A stretch of 64,000 nucleotides of DNA from Chitinophaga lutea (GTDB taxonomy: Bacteria > Bacteroidota > Bacteroidia > Chitinophagales > Chitinophagaceae). The stretch spans positions 2,046,001-2,110,000 of the forward strand of contig NZ_RPDH01000001.1 of assembly GCF_003813775.1 (NCBI RefSeq), written 5' to 3'. A model generated the notes under the pieces. That model did not search any database. It was given only the letters and a program-made list of their open reading frames with translations, and was not told the DNA's origin. Positions 50,497 to 59,508 of the stretch are shown piece after piece. Every line of letters begins with the position of its first letter. Position 1 is the stretch's first letter. A program made the position numbers and the translations under genes.

Positions 50497-50607
50497 TTAA
50501 ATTTTAACGAAAGATACCAGCACTTCCAGCAGGAACAGCGCCAGGTGCCATTTGCCTTTCCTGGACGGCTGTGATTTTTTAAGGAATGAATATTTTGTTT
50601 TTCCCAT
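50497..50607 (-). CDS. possible 36-residue membrane peptide
   Basis: ATG at 50607 to TAA at 50497. The product begins MGKTKYSFLKKSQPSRKGKW, then HLALFLLEVLVSFVKI: basic N-terminus and one hydrophobic helix. Too short for ordinary gene finding. It fills the space between psd (56 bases upstream) and the Cys-rich gene (11 bases downstream) on the same strand. No homologue known to me; could be chance. Confidence 0.35.
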   Translation of the reverse strand: MGKTKYSFLKKSQPSRKGKWHLALFLLEVLVSFVKI

Positions 50608-50663
50608 AACCGGCTGCTTGTTTCCTGAAAATAGGCTATTCCTCCCGTAAAATAATGTTAAAA

Positions 50664-51320
50664 CTATCCCAGCTTCGCAATCACCGTTTGTCCGCCCCTT
50701 ACCGTTTGCTCCAAAGCGACGTCCACTTTGGTGCCTACCGGCAGGTAGATATCTACCCGGGAACCGAATTTGATGAAGCCCATTTCTTCGTTCTGGCGTA
50801 CCTGCATGCCCGCTTTCAGGTAGTTGACGATTCTGCGGGCCAGGGCGCCGGCGATCTGGCGTACCAGGATTTCCTGTTTGCCGTTGCCGATCACCACGGT
50901 ATGGCGTTCGTTTTCGGTGGATGATTTCGGGTGCCATGCAACGAGGTACTTACCGGCATGGTACTGGCTCAGCTTCACCTCGCCGCTGATGGGATTACGG
51001 TTCACGTGCACATTGGCAGGGCTCATGAAGATCGACACCTGCAGGCGTTTATCCTTGAAATATTCCGCTTCGAAAGTTTCTTCGATCACTACCACTTTAC
51101 CGTCGGCCGGGGCAATCACCAGCTGTTCGTCCTGTTTCATTTCACGGGCCGGGATGCGGAAGAAGGAAACGATAAACAGGAAAAACACAACAGAAACGGC
51201 TAAAACCGTCCACGTCAGTACCGGCGCGCCGGGCAGCCAGTAAAACAGGGCGCCGTTCAGCAGCGCCAGCAGCACAAAAACCAGGGTGATGGTAGCTGTT
51301 CCTTCCCGATGGATTGTCAT
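50664..51320 (-). CDS. psd: phosphatidylserine decarboxylase family protein
   Basis: 218 residues, the short archaeal/Bacteroidota form. Makes phosphatidylethanolamine. N-terminal hydrophobic region (about 10-55) anchors it; core motifs are VIAPADGKVVVIEE, VSIFMSPANVHVNRNPISGE (with His), KYLVAWHPKSSTENER, and FGSRVDIYLP (about 184-193), where self-cleavage at Gly-Ser creates the pyruvoyl group. It follows cdsA, the enzyme supplying CDP-diacylglycerol; a pssA gene is not in the window. Confidence 0.93.
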   Translation of the reverse strand: MTIHREGTATITLVFVLLALLNGALFYWLPGAPVLTWTVLAVSVVFFLFIVSFFRIPAREMKQDEQLVIAPADGKVVVIEETFEAEYFKDKRLQVSIFMSPANVHVNRNPISGEVKLSQYHAGKYLVAWHPKSSTENERHTVVIGNGKQEILVRQIAGALARRIVNYLKAGMQVRQNEEMGFIKFGSRVDIYLPVGTKVDVALEQTVRGGQTVIAKLG

Positions 51321-51388
51321 TGTTCAATTCGATTTTTAGGTATGCCCGTTTTTAGGCGGTACGAAGGTATGAAGAAAATTTATTCTAT

Positions 51389-52252
51389 TTAAAGAACAAT
51401 AAAGTTAACGTATATCCAGGCGAAGGGAGCCGCTACCAGTAAGGAATCGAACCGGTCGAGGAAGCCGCCGTGCCCGGGCATGATGCTGCCGGAATCTTTG
51501 ACGCCGGCCAGTCGTTTCAGCCGCGATTCCAGCAGGTCGCCGGCGGTGCCGAAAACGGCGGCGATACAGGCCAGGCCTATCCAGTGCGGCCAGTGCAGCC
51601 ATTGATCCCCCCAGAAATACCCGAACACGCCGGCGGCCGCAATGGCGAGAATCATCCCGCCCACGGTACCTTCGATGGTTTTCTTCGGCGAAATGGCGGG
51701 AAAAAACGGCGTGCGCCCGATCAGGGAGCCCACGATATAAGCCATCGTATCGTTTATCCAGATAAAAATGATCAGCAGCAGGGGGATGAGGAAACCGACG
51801 GGCACAGGCGTCAGTTCGTACGGCTGTAAGCGCAGGCTTACCAGCATGGCCAGCGGCATGGTCACATATATCAGCCCCAGCAGCGAGTACCCGATGGATT
51901 TTAAGGAAAACACCCTGCTCATCAGTATCTCACCCAACGGCAGTATCAATACGAAAATCAGCGCCATCGCCCAGCCTATTTCGCCCACGGTTACGCCGGT
52001 GCCGCCGAACGTGGAGTTGGTAGCGGCCATCATGATGGCGCTGCCGGCCACCAGTACGCCGTATTTGTGCCAGGGCGATATGTCGTGATACTCTACGTCG
52101 ATGTTGCGCACCAGTTTGAAATATTCCTGCAGGGCAAAAAAATTGATCAGGAAAAAAAGCAGGAAAAAAGACAACTCATTCCACAAAATGCCTCCGAGCA
52201 TGATGGCGACGAAGAACAGGGCGGTAATGGTGCGCGTGATGAAGGTCTTCAT
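51389..52252 (-). CDS. cdsA: phosphatidate cytidylyltransferase
   Basis: 287 residues with about eight transmembrane helices. Forms CDP-diacylglycerol from phosphatidate and CTP. The CDS signature is at the C-terminus: SRLKRLAGVKDSGSIMPGHG then GFLDRFDS (about 245-275), with KD and the Asp pair for metal binding. Lies 31 bases after the DUF2007 gene and 68 bases before psd, so lipid synthesis genes form a unit with the upstream CPBP gene. Confidence 0.94.
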   Translation of the reverse strand: MKTFITRTITALFFVAIMLGGILWNELSFFLLFFLINFFALQEYFKLVRNIDVEYHDISPWHKYGVLVAGSAIMMAATNSTFGGTGVTVGEIGWAMALIFVLILPLGEILMSRVFSLKSIGYSLLGLIYVTMPLAMLVSLRLQPYELTPVPVGFLIPLLLIIFIWINDTMAYIVGSLIGRTPFFPAISPKKTIEGTVGGMILAIAAAGVFGYFWGDQWLHWPHWIGLACIAAVFGTAGDLLESRLKRLAGVKDSGSIMPGHGGFLDRFDSLLVAAPFAWIYVNFIVL

Positions 52253-52283
52253 ACAGGCTTAAAAAGTTGGATCGGGCGTAAAG

Positions 52284-52517
52284 CTACTGATTGTTTTCGA
52301 TTGTCCCCTCCCGGCTGGCCGCAATCAGCTCGCGGGCCTTGCCTTCGTTGGAATTATGTACATACACCTCGTCCATTCCGGGCAGCATGGTGCCGAAAGA
52401 AGAGTCCTGGCGGTTGACGATCACCGCTTCGATTTCATTTTCCAGCAGCATGCCTTTGATGATCTCCGCCTCGAAGGGCGTTTGGCTGCCGAATACTTTT
52501 ACCCAGTCTTTTTCCAT
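52284..52517 (-). CDS. DUF2007 protein (putative signal-transducing protein)
   Basis: 77 residues: WVKVFGSQTPFEAEIIKGML then LLENEIEAVIVNRQDSSFGT and DEVYVHNSNEGKARELIA, the ferredoxin-like fold of DUF2007, found across Bacteroidota between CPBP protease and cdsA genes. Role unknown; related to GlnB-like folds. 11 bases after the CPBP gene. Confidence 0.85.
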   Translation of the reverse strand: MEKDWVKVFGSQTPFEAEIIKGMLLENEIEAVIVNRQDSSFGTMLPGMDEVYVHNSNEGKARELIAASREGTIENNQ

Positions 52518-52528
52518 GTGATTAGTCT

Positions 52529-53494
52529 TTAAATATTTGAATGATCCTGTTTGTTCTCTTCGTTTTCTTCCTCCTCGTCACCCGGCTCGGCGGGCAGTTC
52601 GAAAGTTTGCCCGGCCTCCCGCGCCTTCATATACAATCGCCAGATGAGGATGCCGGCAACCAGTGCGCTCAGCGCACCGTAAACAGCAGGAACGTGCTCG
52701 TCCTGCGTCGCATCGTAGCTGATCACTTTGGCCTGGTACAGATACACTAACACCACCTGCAGCCCGTTGTTCACAAAATGGCCTGCAATGGCGAGCCACA
52801 GGTTGCCGGTTACGAAGTAAATGGCGCCCATGAGGAAGCCCAGCAGCAGCCGCGGCATAAAACCGAGGAACTGCATATGGATGGCGCTGAAAATAACGGC
52901 GGCGATGATGGCGGCCACCCAACCATTTTTAACCATCGGTGTTAATACTCTTTGCAATACCCCGCGGAAAAACACCTCTTCGGCGATGGCCGGCAGCAGC
53001 GCCAGCAGCAAGAGATTAAACAGCATTGACCCGATGTCGGGCATATTGAGCAGCAGTTTGGTCTGTTTGGTGGCCAGTTCCTCCAGGTCGCGCATTTGTT
53101 TGGACACCGGCCAGGTGCTGTTCCACTCCCCCAGCACGTTCACCAACGGCAGCGCGCAGAGGATGACGAGGATGGCCAGCGCCAGTTGCAGGTACTTCGG
53201 ACGGGCGGAAAGCCCCATGTAAACAGCCGGACGGGGATGGGCCAGGTAGGCAAATACCAGCGCCGGCACCATAAAACTCACCAGCGTGTAAAGCAGCTGT
53301 ACGATTTTGAGGCCCCGTACAAAGGAAGGATCGGCCCATACCTTGGTGTCTTCCATCTGAGCGATCGTATAGCCGCCACTGATAGCCGGGAAAAATCCGG
53401 CCAGGAACAGTGAGTATAATAACATGAACGCAAACCAAAGCCCGAAAAACGTGATCAGCTGCATGAATGGAGAGTATTGCCGTAAGTATCCCAT
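52529..53494 (-). CDS. CPBP-family intramembrane metalloprotease
   Basis: 321 residues, about eight transmembrane helices. The Abi/CPBP motifs are present: EEVFFRGVLQR (about 192-202, two Glu and Arg), FSAIHMQFLGFMPRLLLG (His, about 231), and NLWLAIAGHFVNNGLQV (His, about 258-262). Members are prenyl-endopeptidase relatives with roles in envelope processing. C-terminal tail acidic. First gene of the CPBP-DUF2007-cdsA-psd unit. Confidence 0.9.
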   Translation of the reverse strand: MGYLRQYSPFMQLITFFGLWFAFMLLYSLFLAGFFPAISGGYTIAQMEDTKVWADPSFVRGLKIVQLLYTLVSFMVPALVFAYLAHPRPAVYMGLSARPKYLQLALAILVILCALPLVNVLGEWNSTWPVSKQMRDLEELATKQTKLLLNMPDIGSMLFNLLLLALLPAIAEEVFFRGVLQRVLTPMVKNGWVAAIIAAVIFSAIHMQFLGFMPRLLLGFLMGAIYFVTGNLWLAIAGHFVNNGLQVVLVYLYQAKVISYDATQDEHVPAVYGALSALVAGILIWRLYMKAREAGQTFELPAEPGDEEEENEENKQDHSNI

Positions 53495-53508
53495 AAGTAT
53501 TGCTGTGG

Positions 53509-53516
53509 TAATTTTG
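53509..53516 (+). promoter_or_regulatory. -7 promoter box for dusB
   Basis: TAATTTTG matches TAnnTTTG; expected start near 53521, leader about 54 bases. Confidence 0.5.
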
Positions 53517-53574
53517 CGTAAATTTACATTGTGTTTGCCAGTTGAACGACTAGCGGCGTGCTTTTAATTATTAT

Positions 53575-54624
53575 ATGGTAAAAATAGGAGATATAGAACT
53601 GGGTGAATTCCCTTTATTGCTGGCGCCTATGGAAGACGTGAGCGATCCGCCTTTCCGTGCCGTATGCAAAATCAATGGTGCGGATCTCATGTATTCGGAG
53701 TTCATTTCCTCGGAGGGTTTGATCAGGGACGCCATCAAAAGCCGGCAGAAACTCGACATTTTTGACTACGAACGCCCGGTGGGCATCCAGATATTCGGCG
53801 GCGACGAAGAGCCCATGGCCATGGCCGCCCAGATTGTGGAGGTGGCCAATCCGGACCTGCTCGACATCAATTTCGGCTGCCCCGTAAAAAAGGTGACCTG
53901 CAAGGGCGCCGGCGCGGGTATCCTGAAAGACATCCCCAAGATGGTGCGCCTCACCGAAGCCGTGGTAAAGGCCACCAGGCTCCCCGTAACGGTCAAAACG
54001 CGCCTCGGCTGGGACGACGACACCAAAAACATAGAAGAGGTGGCGGAACGGCTCCAGGACGTAGGCATTAAAGCCCTCACCGTCCATGGCCGCACCCGCA
54101 CGCAAATGTATAAGGGCAATGCCGACTGGACCCTGATCGGTAAAGTCAAGAACAACCCCCGCATCAAAATCCCCATTTTCGGTAACGGCGACATCTGCAC
54201 ACCCGAGCAGGCCAAAGCCGCCAGGGAAAAATACGGGATAGACGGGGTGATGATCGGCCGGGCGGCCATCGGTTACCCCTGGATATTCAACGAAATCAAA
54301 CACTACCTGCGTACAGGCACCCACCTGCCCCCGCCAACCGTGGCCGAGCGCGTAAAAGTGTGCAAACAGCACCTGCGCCACTCTATCAGCTGGAAGGGGG
54401 ATGTGGTCGGTATCCTGGAAATGCGCAGGCACTATACAAATTATCTGAAAGGCCTGCCGCACATCAAAGAATTCCGTGCACAATTAGTAACTTGCAATAC
54501 GGCAGCGGCGGTAGAAGAAGTGCTGGATGCCGTTGCACTACAGTACAGAGATCATATATTTGAAAGGACAATGGCCCCGATGGCAGAAACAGATATGGTA
54601 GCGGCGTGTGGTTTTCCGGATTAA
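53575..54624 (+). CDS. dusB: tRNA-dihydrouridine synthase DusB
   Basis: 349 residues. FMN enzyme that reduces uridines in the D loop. TIM barrel (about 8-245) starting PLLLAPMEDVSDPPFRAVCK, with INFGCPVKKVTCKGAGAGIL (catalytic Cys in the GCP..K motif, about 101-110), TVKTRLGWDD, TVHGRTRTQMYKGNADW, and IFGNGDICTPEQA, DGVMIGRAAIGYPWIF (FMN phosphate site). C-terminal helical RNA-binding domain (about 255-345). Followed 32 bases later by the HNH gene. Confidence 0.94.
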   Translation: MVKIGDIELGEFPLLLAPMEDVSDPPFRAVCKINGADLMYSEFISSEGLIRDAIKSRQKLDIFDYERPVGIQIFGGDEEPMAMAAQIVEVANPDLLDINFGCPVKKVTCKGAGAGILKDIPKMVRLTEAVVKATRLPVTVKTRLGWDDDTKNIEEVAERLQDVGIKALTVHGRTRTQMYKGNADWTLIGKVKNNPRIKIPIFGNGDICTPEQAKAAREKYGIDGVMIGRAAIGYPWIFNEIKHYLRTGTHLPPPTVAERVKVCKQHLRHSISWKGDVVGILEMRRHYTNYLKGLPHIKEFRAQLVTCNTAAAVEEVLDAVALQYRDHIFERTMAPMAETDMVAACGFPD

Positions 54625-54656
54625 TCCCAATTGAATCACAAAAAAATTACTTCACA

Positions 54657-55226
54657 ATGGCCACGATCAAAAATCTGAAAAACGAAGTCTGGAAAGACTT
54701 GCAGATTAAAAACAAATCTGCCCTGCGTAAAAAATACGCGGTGTCCAATATGGGAAGAGTGATCAGTTACCACGAAAGCGTTGATGACGGCAAATTGTTG
54801 AACGGTTCTACCGTAGAAGGCTATACGGTGCTGAACATCAAACCCGCCGACACCTATCAGTCGCTATACCTGCACCGCGAAGTAGCCCGCCTGTTCTGCC
54901 CGAAAACCAGCCGCACCCAGAAATATGTGATTCACCTCGATTTTGACAAAAAGAACAATAAAGCCTCCAACCTCCGCTGGGCTACCAAAGAAGAAATGGA
55001 AAAGCACCAGCAGAACAGCCCGGCCAAAATTGCCTACAAAGAGCTCCAGCGCCATCGCCAGAAAGGCCTAAAGCTGAACGTGGTGAAGGTCAAAAGCATC
55101 AAACGCCTGCTGAACAAACCCGGCAAGAAAACGATGAAACAGATCGCCGAACAGTTTGCCATCAGCGAAATGCAGCTGTACCGCATCAAAAGCGGCGAAA
55201 ACTGGAGCCATGTAACGCTGGATTAA
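54657..55226 (+). CDS. NUMOD4/HNH homing-endonuclease-like protein
   Basis: 189 residues from ATG 54657 (the frame extends upstream into dusB). NUMOD4 motif (about 8-35: EVWKDLQIKNK, YAVSNMGRVISYHES), HNH region (about 70-110: LYLHREVARLFC, VIHLDFDKKNNKASNLRWAT; the usual DHIDGN..NN reads IHLDFDKKNN), a basic linker and a C-terminal helix-turn-helix like those of intron-encoded nucleases (TMKQIAEQFAISEMQLYRI, SGENWSHV). No intron or intein is seen around it. May be a domesticated DNA-binding protein rather than an active nuclease. Ends at a terminator. Confidence 0.78.
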   Translation: MATIKNLKNEVWKDLQIKNKSALRKKYAVSNMGRVISYHESVDDGKLLNGSTVEGYTVLNIKPADTYQSLYLHREVARLFCPKTSRTQKYVIHLDFDKKNNKASNLRWATKEEMEKHQQNSPAKIAYKELQRHRQKGLKLNVVKVKSIKRLLNKPGKKTMKQIAEQFAISEMQLYRIKSGENWSHVTLD

Positions 55227-55268
55227 TGCCTGAGTCATCAGGAATGATCATATTATGATGTTGTCTGA

Positions 55269-55300
55269 CAGTGGTTCCCCGCGGGGAGCCACTGCCTTTT
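55269..55300 (+). terminator. intrinsic terminator after the HNH gene
   Basis: CAGTGGTTCCCC (55269-55280) and GGGGAGCCACTG (55283-55294) form an 11-12 bp stem (one G-T pair) with a tiny loop, then CCTTTT. Confidence 0.7.
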
Positions 55301-55363
55301 AAGGGCCCTTCCCTTGCAAGCCTCCCCGTTTTGTCATACCTTACTCCTCTAAAATGATAGACT

Positions 55364-56164
55364 ATGTCCGGTAAAAAGATAGCCATTATTGGCGGTGGCA
55401 ACCTGGGCTCAGCCATAGCACAGGGTTTATTGAAGAGCGGCTTTTCAGAGGCGGCGGATATTACCATTACGAAACGCAACATCGCCACCCTGGCGAACCT
55501 CGCCGAACAGGGGGTTCAGGTAGAAACGGATAACGCCAAAGCCATCAGCCGGGCCGACGTGGTGGTGGTGGCCCTTAAACCATACAATGTCAAGGAAGTG
55601 CTGAGCGAACTGCGGGCCTCCTTCGACGCCAAAAAACAGATGCTCATCAGCGTGGTGACCGGCGTACTGCTCGACGATCTTGAAAAGATCACGCTGCCGG
55701 GCATGCCCATTTTCCGCGCCATGCCCAATACGGCCATCGCCATCCAGGAATCCATTACCTGCGTGTGCGGCCGCAACGTTTCGGAACAGCAAACGGCATT
55801 CGTGACCGATATGTTCAACCAGTTGGGCCAAACGGTGAGCATCGATGAAAAACTCATGGACGCCGCCACCGTACTGGGCGCCTGCGGCATCGCCTACGCG
55901 CTGCGGTTCATCCGCGCCAGCATCCAGGGGGGGATCGAAATCGGCTTCGATGCGCGCACGGCCACCCGCATCGCCGCACAAACGGTGAAAGGAGCGGCGG
56001 AACTGCTGATCCGCGAAAACCGTCACCCGGAAGAGGAAATCGACAAGGTAACCACCCCCAAAGGCTGCACCATTGCAGGCCTCAACGAAATGGAGCACCA
56101 GGGCTTCAGCTCGTCGCTGATCAAGGGGATTACCGTTTCTTATAATAAAATTGCGAAGGACTGA
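55364..56164 (+). CDS. proC: pyrroline-5-carboxylate reductase
   Basis: 266 residues. Last step of proline synthesis (P5C to proline with NAD(P)H). Rossmann motif IAIIGGGNLGSAIAQGLL (about 5-22), VVVALKPYNVKEVL, PIFRAMPNTAIAIQESITCV (about 113-132), and the C-terminal dimer domain with GACGIAYALRFIRASIQGGI and VTTPKGCTIAGLNEMEHQGF (the ProC signature, about 227-246). Confidence 0.94.
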   Translation: MSGKKIAIIGGGNLGSAIAQGLLKSGFSEAADITITKRNIATLANLAEQGVQVETDNAKAISRADVVVVALKPYNVKEVLSELRASFDAKKQMLISVVTGVLLDDLEKITLPGMPIFRAMPNTAIAIQESITCVCGRNVSEQQTAFVTDMFNQLGQTVSIDEKLMDAATVLGACGIAYALRFIRASIQGGIEIGFDARTATRIAAQTVKGAAELLIRENRHPEEEIDKVTTPKGCTIAGLNEMEHQGFSSSLIKGITVSYNKIAKD

Positions 56165-56190
56165 TAACAGTTCAGCTCCTCATCAGGTTA

Positions 56191-56223
56191 AAAACAAAAG
56201 GCCGGGATAAGATTATCCCGGCC
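56191..56223 (-). terminator. intrinsic terminator of the efflux operon
   Basis: GGCCGGGATA (56200-56209) and TATCCCGGCC (56214-56223), 10-bp stem with loop AGAT. On the minus strand TTTTGTTTTTAA follows. Ends the RND operon and may also stop proC. Confidence 0.85.
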
Positions 56224-56287
56224 ATTTAGTTAAACCTACAACTGTTACACTGTTTGTAACACTATTATCACTTATGCAAGTATTTTA

Positions 56288-59200
56288 TCAGTTCATCATG
56301 GAAGCGGACGACAGGTCCTGCATTTCCAGCTCCTGGCGGGTGGGCGCTACCATCCGCTGGCGGATGTAACGTTTCTTCGACACCCGGCCCATACCGAACT
56401 TCGCCATCACTTTATCCACCACCATATAAATCACCGGCACCACAATCAGCGTCAGGAACATGGAGCTGATCAGACCGCCGATAATTACCCAGGCGAGGCC
56501 GTTTTTGGTAGACGCCACGCCACCGGTAGCCAGTGCGATCGGCAGCATCCCGATCACCATCGCGATGGTGGTCATGAGGATGGGGCGCAGACGGGCCTTG
56601 TTGGCGTGCAGCAGCGCGTTATACGTGCTCTGCCCTTCTTCCTTCATCTGGTTGGTAAAGTCCACCAGGATGATCGCGTTCTTCGCCACCAGGCCGATCA
56701 GCATGATCATACCCAGGATGGTGAAAATGTTCAGGGTGTTGTTCGTCAGCGCCAGCGCAAGCAGGGCCCCGATGATGGACAGCGGGATGGAGAACATCAC
56801 CACGAACGGATAGATATAGTTGTCGTACAGCGCCACCATGATGAGGTATACCATCACGATCGAGATCAGCAGCGCCATACCGAGTGTGGAGAACGAATCG
56901 CCCTGGTTTTCAGCGTCACCGCCGAATACATAAGACACACCGGCCGGTTTCTGCAGCTTGGCGACTTTCGCGCCGAATTCCTGCGTAACTGTACCGGAAG
57001 GGCGGCCCATTACCTGCGACTGTACGGACACGGAAGTGTTCTTGTCGCGACGCTCGAGGCGGCTCGGCCCGGAACCCTCGGTAATGGTCGCAAACTGCGA
57101 CAGTTTGATCAGTTCGCCCTTATCGTTTTTGAAGTCGATATTGGAAACGTCCTGGATGTTTTTACGGTTGAAGTCGTCGAAGCGGATGTTGATATCATAT
57201 TCGTATTCACCCTGGCGGAATTTCACCTTGGAATCGTCCGCCGTACCGCTGAAGGCCGTTTGCATAGTACCACCCACGTTTTCGAGGGTAAGGCCCAGGG
57301 CCGACATCTTATCACGGTCCACCTGCACGTTGATTTCCGGGTTACCTTCTTCCACAGACAGTTTCACCTCGCTGGAGCCCTCGATGGTCTTCAGTTCGGC
57401 CATGGCCGTTTTGGCGAAGCTCATCACACTGTCGAGGTTGGTGCCCATCACCACCAGTTCCACCGGCGCACGTTCCGCCGTACCCATGATGCTCACGGGG
57501 GTTGTTTTCACTTTCACGCCTGGCAGCTGGCCTTTCAGTTCCTTTTTCACCTTGGAGGCAAAAATGTCTGCCGCCTCACGCTGGTGCAGGTCTATCAGCA
57601 TCACGGTGATCTCCGCTTTATAGGCGGTAGACTGCGAGGTGCCGAAGCCGTCTTCGGAAGTCTGGCCCACAGTGGTGATCTGCGAAACCACCTCGCGTTT
57701 TTTGTCCATGATCTGCTCCACCTTGCGCGTAGCCTGGTTGGTTTGTTCCAGGGAAGCATCTTTCGGCATTTCGAGCATGATGATGAACTGGCCGCGGTCG
57801 CCTTTCGGGATAAACTCACCGCCGATGTAACCCCTGCTCAGGAGCTGGAAAGAAGCCACCAGCAATACCAGCGCACCTACGATGGTGATGGTTTTGTGCG
57901 CCAGCGCCCATTTCAGGCCATTGGTCATCCAGTGGGTGAATTTGTCGAGCTGTTTTTCAAACCAGAGGATGAATTTCTCGAAGACGTTTTTACCCGTCAG
58001 ATGCGTCAGCTTACCGAAGCGGGAAGCCAGCAAAGGAACGATGGTAAAGGAAGTCAGCAAGCTCAGCAGGGTGGAGATCATCACCACCACGCAGAATTCG
58101 CGGAGAATCTTGCTCACCAGTTCGTTCGTCAGTGAAATGGGTAAGAACACCACCACAATTACGAGGGTAATGGAAGTTACGGTGAACCCGATTTCCTTCA
58201 CCCCGTCAAACGCCGCACGCACCTTGTTCTTGCCCATTTCCATGTGACGGTATATATTCTCCAGCACCACAATCGCATCATCCACCAGAATACCTACTAC
58301 CAGGGAGAGCCCTAAAAGGCTCATGAGGTTCAGCGAGAAGCCGAACAATTTCATACCGATGAAAGTCGCGATCAGCGAGGCCGGGATGGAGATCATCACG
58401 AAGATGGCGTTCCTCAGGCTGTGGAGGAAGAGCATCATCACGGCAGCCACCAGCAACACGGCGATGATCAGGTCATGTATCACGGAGTCGGCAGACTCGA
58501 GCGTGAACACCGAGTTGTCGTTGGCGACCTTGATCTCGAGTGCGTTGGCGCTGTATTCTTTTTCGATCCCTGCGATCGCCTTCTGTATTTGTTTGCTCAC
58601 TTCCACGGCATTGGCATCCGTCTGCTTCTGCACCTGCATGGCGATGGCGTTCAACCCGTCTACCCGCGCAATTCTCTCCGCATCTTTCTGGTCGTCCTGC
58701 ACATCGGCCACGTCCTGCAACCTCACCTGGGTGCCAGTTGCCGTGGTAGTCAGCACTAAATTCCGCAGCTGGTCCACATCCTTGTATTTACCCGCCAGGC
58801 GCACCAGTATCTGCTGATCCGTGGTTTTCACCTTACCGGTGGGGAAGTCGAGGTTAGCGTTGGTCACCAGCTGGCGGACCTGTAAAATCGATAATTTATA
58901 CGCTTCCAGTTTTTTAGGATCGATATTGATCCTGATTTCCCGTTCCTGGCCGCCGATCAGCGAAATCTGCGCAACGCCGGGCAGGCGCGAGAGCTGCGGT
59001 TGCAGCTTTTTGTCCACCAGGTCGAAGAACTTGCGCTCATCCATTTTGGCCGTGGCAGACAGGGTCATGATCGGTAAATCGTCGAGCGAAAACTTGTTCA
59101 GCGACGGTGGTTTGGCATCGCCGGGGAGGTCCGCCAGGATGGCGTTCACCTTACGCTGTGCGTCCTGCAGCGCAATGTCCACATTGGCGTCGTTGTTCAG

Positions 59201-59482
59201 TTCTACCGTCACAACGGAAAGGCTTTCAGACGACTTGGAAGTCAGTTTCTTGATTTTTTCCATCGAGGCCACCGCATCCTCGATTTTTTTCGTCACGGTG
59301 CTTTCCACCTCCTGCGGTGAAGCGCCCGGGTAGACCGTGGCGATCGTTACGATCGGCGATGAGAACTTGGGCAGCAGCTCGTAGTTGAGGGATTTGTAGC
59401 TGATGAAACCAAGCAAGGTCAGGATGGTGAACAGTACGACCACCACCGTCGGCCTTTTTATGGAAATCTCTGTAATTTTCAT
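56288..59482 (-). CDS. RND efflux pump inner-membrane transporter (HAE1/AcrB type)
   Basis: 1064 residues, proton-driven exporter. First transmembrane helix at about 11-30, then a large periplasmic domain with YPGASPQEVESTVTKKIED, helices 2-6 with the proton-relay Asp pair in VVGILVDDAIVVLENIYRHM (about 393-412), second periplasmic domain and helices 7-12 ending GLAWVIIGGLISSMFLTLIV. Closes with a charged tail. Forms the tripartite pump with the adaptor (27 bases upstream) and TolC-type gene. Substrates could be drugs, detergents or lipids. Confidence 0.95.
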   Translation of the reverse strand: MKITEISIKRPTVVVVLFTILTLLGFISYKSLNYELLPKFSSPIVTIATVYPGASPQEVESTVTKKIEDAVASMEKIKKLTSKSSESLSVVTVELNNDANVDIALQDAQRKVNAILADLPGDAKPPSLNKFSLDDLPIMTLSATAKMDERKFFDLVDKKLQPQLSRLPGVAQISLIGGQEREIRINIDPKKLEAYKLSILQVRQLVTNANLDFPTGKVKTTDQQILVRLAGKYKDVDQLRNLVLTTTATGTQVRLQDVADVQDDQKDAERIARVDGLNAIAMQVQKQTDANAVEVSKQIQKAIAGIEKEYSANALEIKVANDNSVFTLESADSVIHDLIIAVLLVAAVMMLFLHSLRNAIFVMISIPASLIATFIGMKLFGFSLNLMSLLGLSLVVGILVDDAIVVLENIYRHMEMGKNKVRAAFDGVKEIGFTVTSITLVIVVVFLPISLTNELVSKILREFCVVVMISTLLSLLTSFTIVPLLASRFGKLTHLTGKNVFEKFILWFEKQLDKFTHWMTNGLKWALAHKTITIVGALVLLVASFQLLSRGYIGGEFIPKGDRGQFIIMLEMPKDASLEQTNQATRKVEQIMDKKREVVSQITTVGQTSEDGFGTSQSTAYKAEITVMLIDLHQREAADIFASKVKKELKGQLPGVKVKTTPVSIMGTAERAPVELVVMGTNLDSVMSFAKTAMAELKTIEGSSEVKLSVEEGNPEINVQVDRDKMSALGLTLENVGGTMQTAFSGTADDSKVKFRQGEYEYDINIRFDDFNRKNIQDVSNIDFKNDKGELIKLSQFATITEGSGPSRLERRDKNTSVSVQSQVMGRPSGTVTQEFGAKVAKLQKPAGVSYVFGGDAENQGDSFSTLGMALLISIVMVYLIMVALYDNYIYPFVVMFSIPLSIIGALLALALTNNTLNIFTILGMIMLIGLVAKNAIILVDFTNQMKEEGQSTYNALLHANKARLRPILMTTIAMVIGMLPIALATGGVASTKNGLAWVIIGGLISSMFLTLIVVPVIYMVVDKVMAKFGMGRVSKKRYIRQRMVAPTRQELEMQDLSSASMMN

Positions 59483-59508
59483 GATTCAGTTCGTTTATGT
59501 AAGCAATC

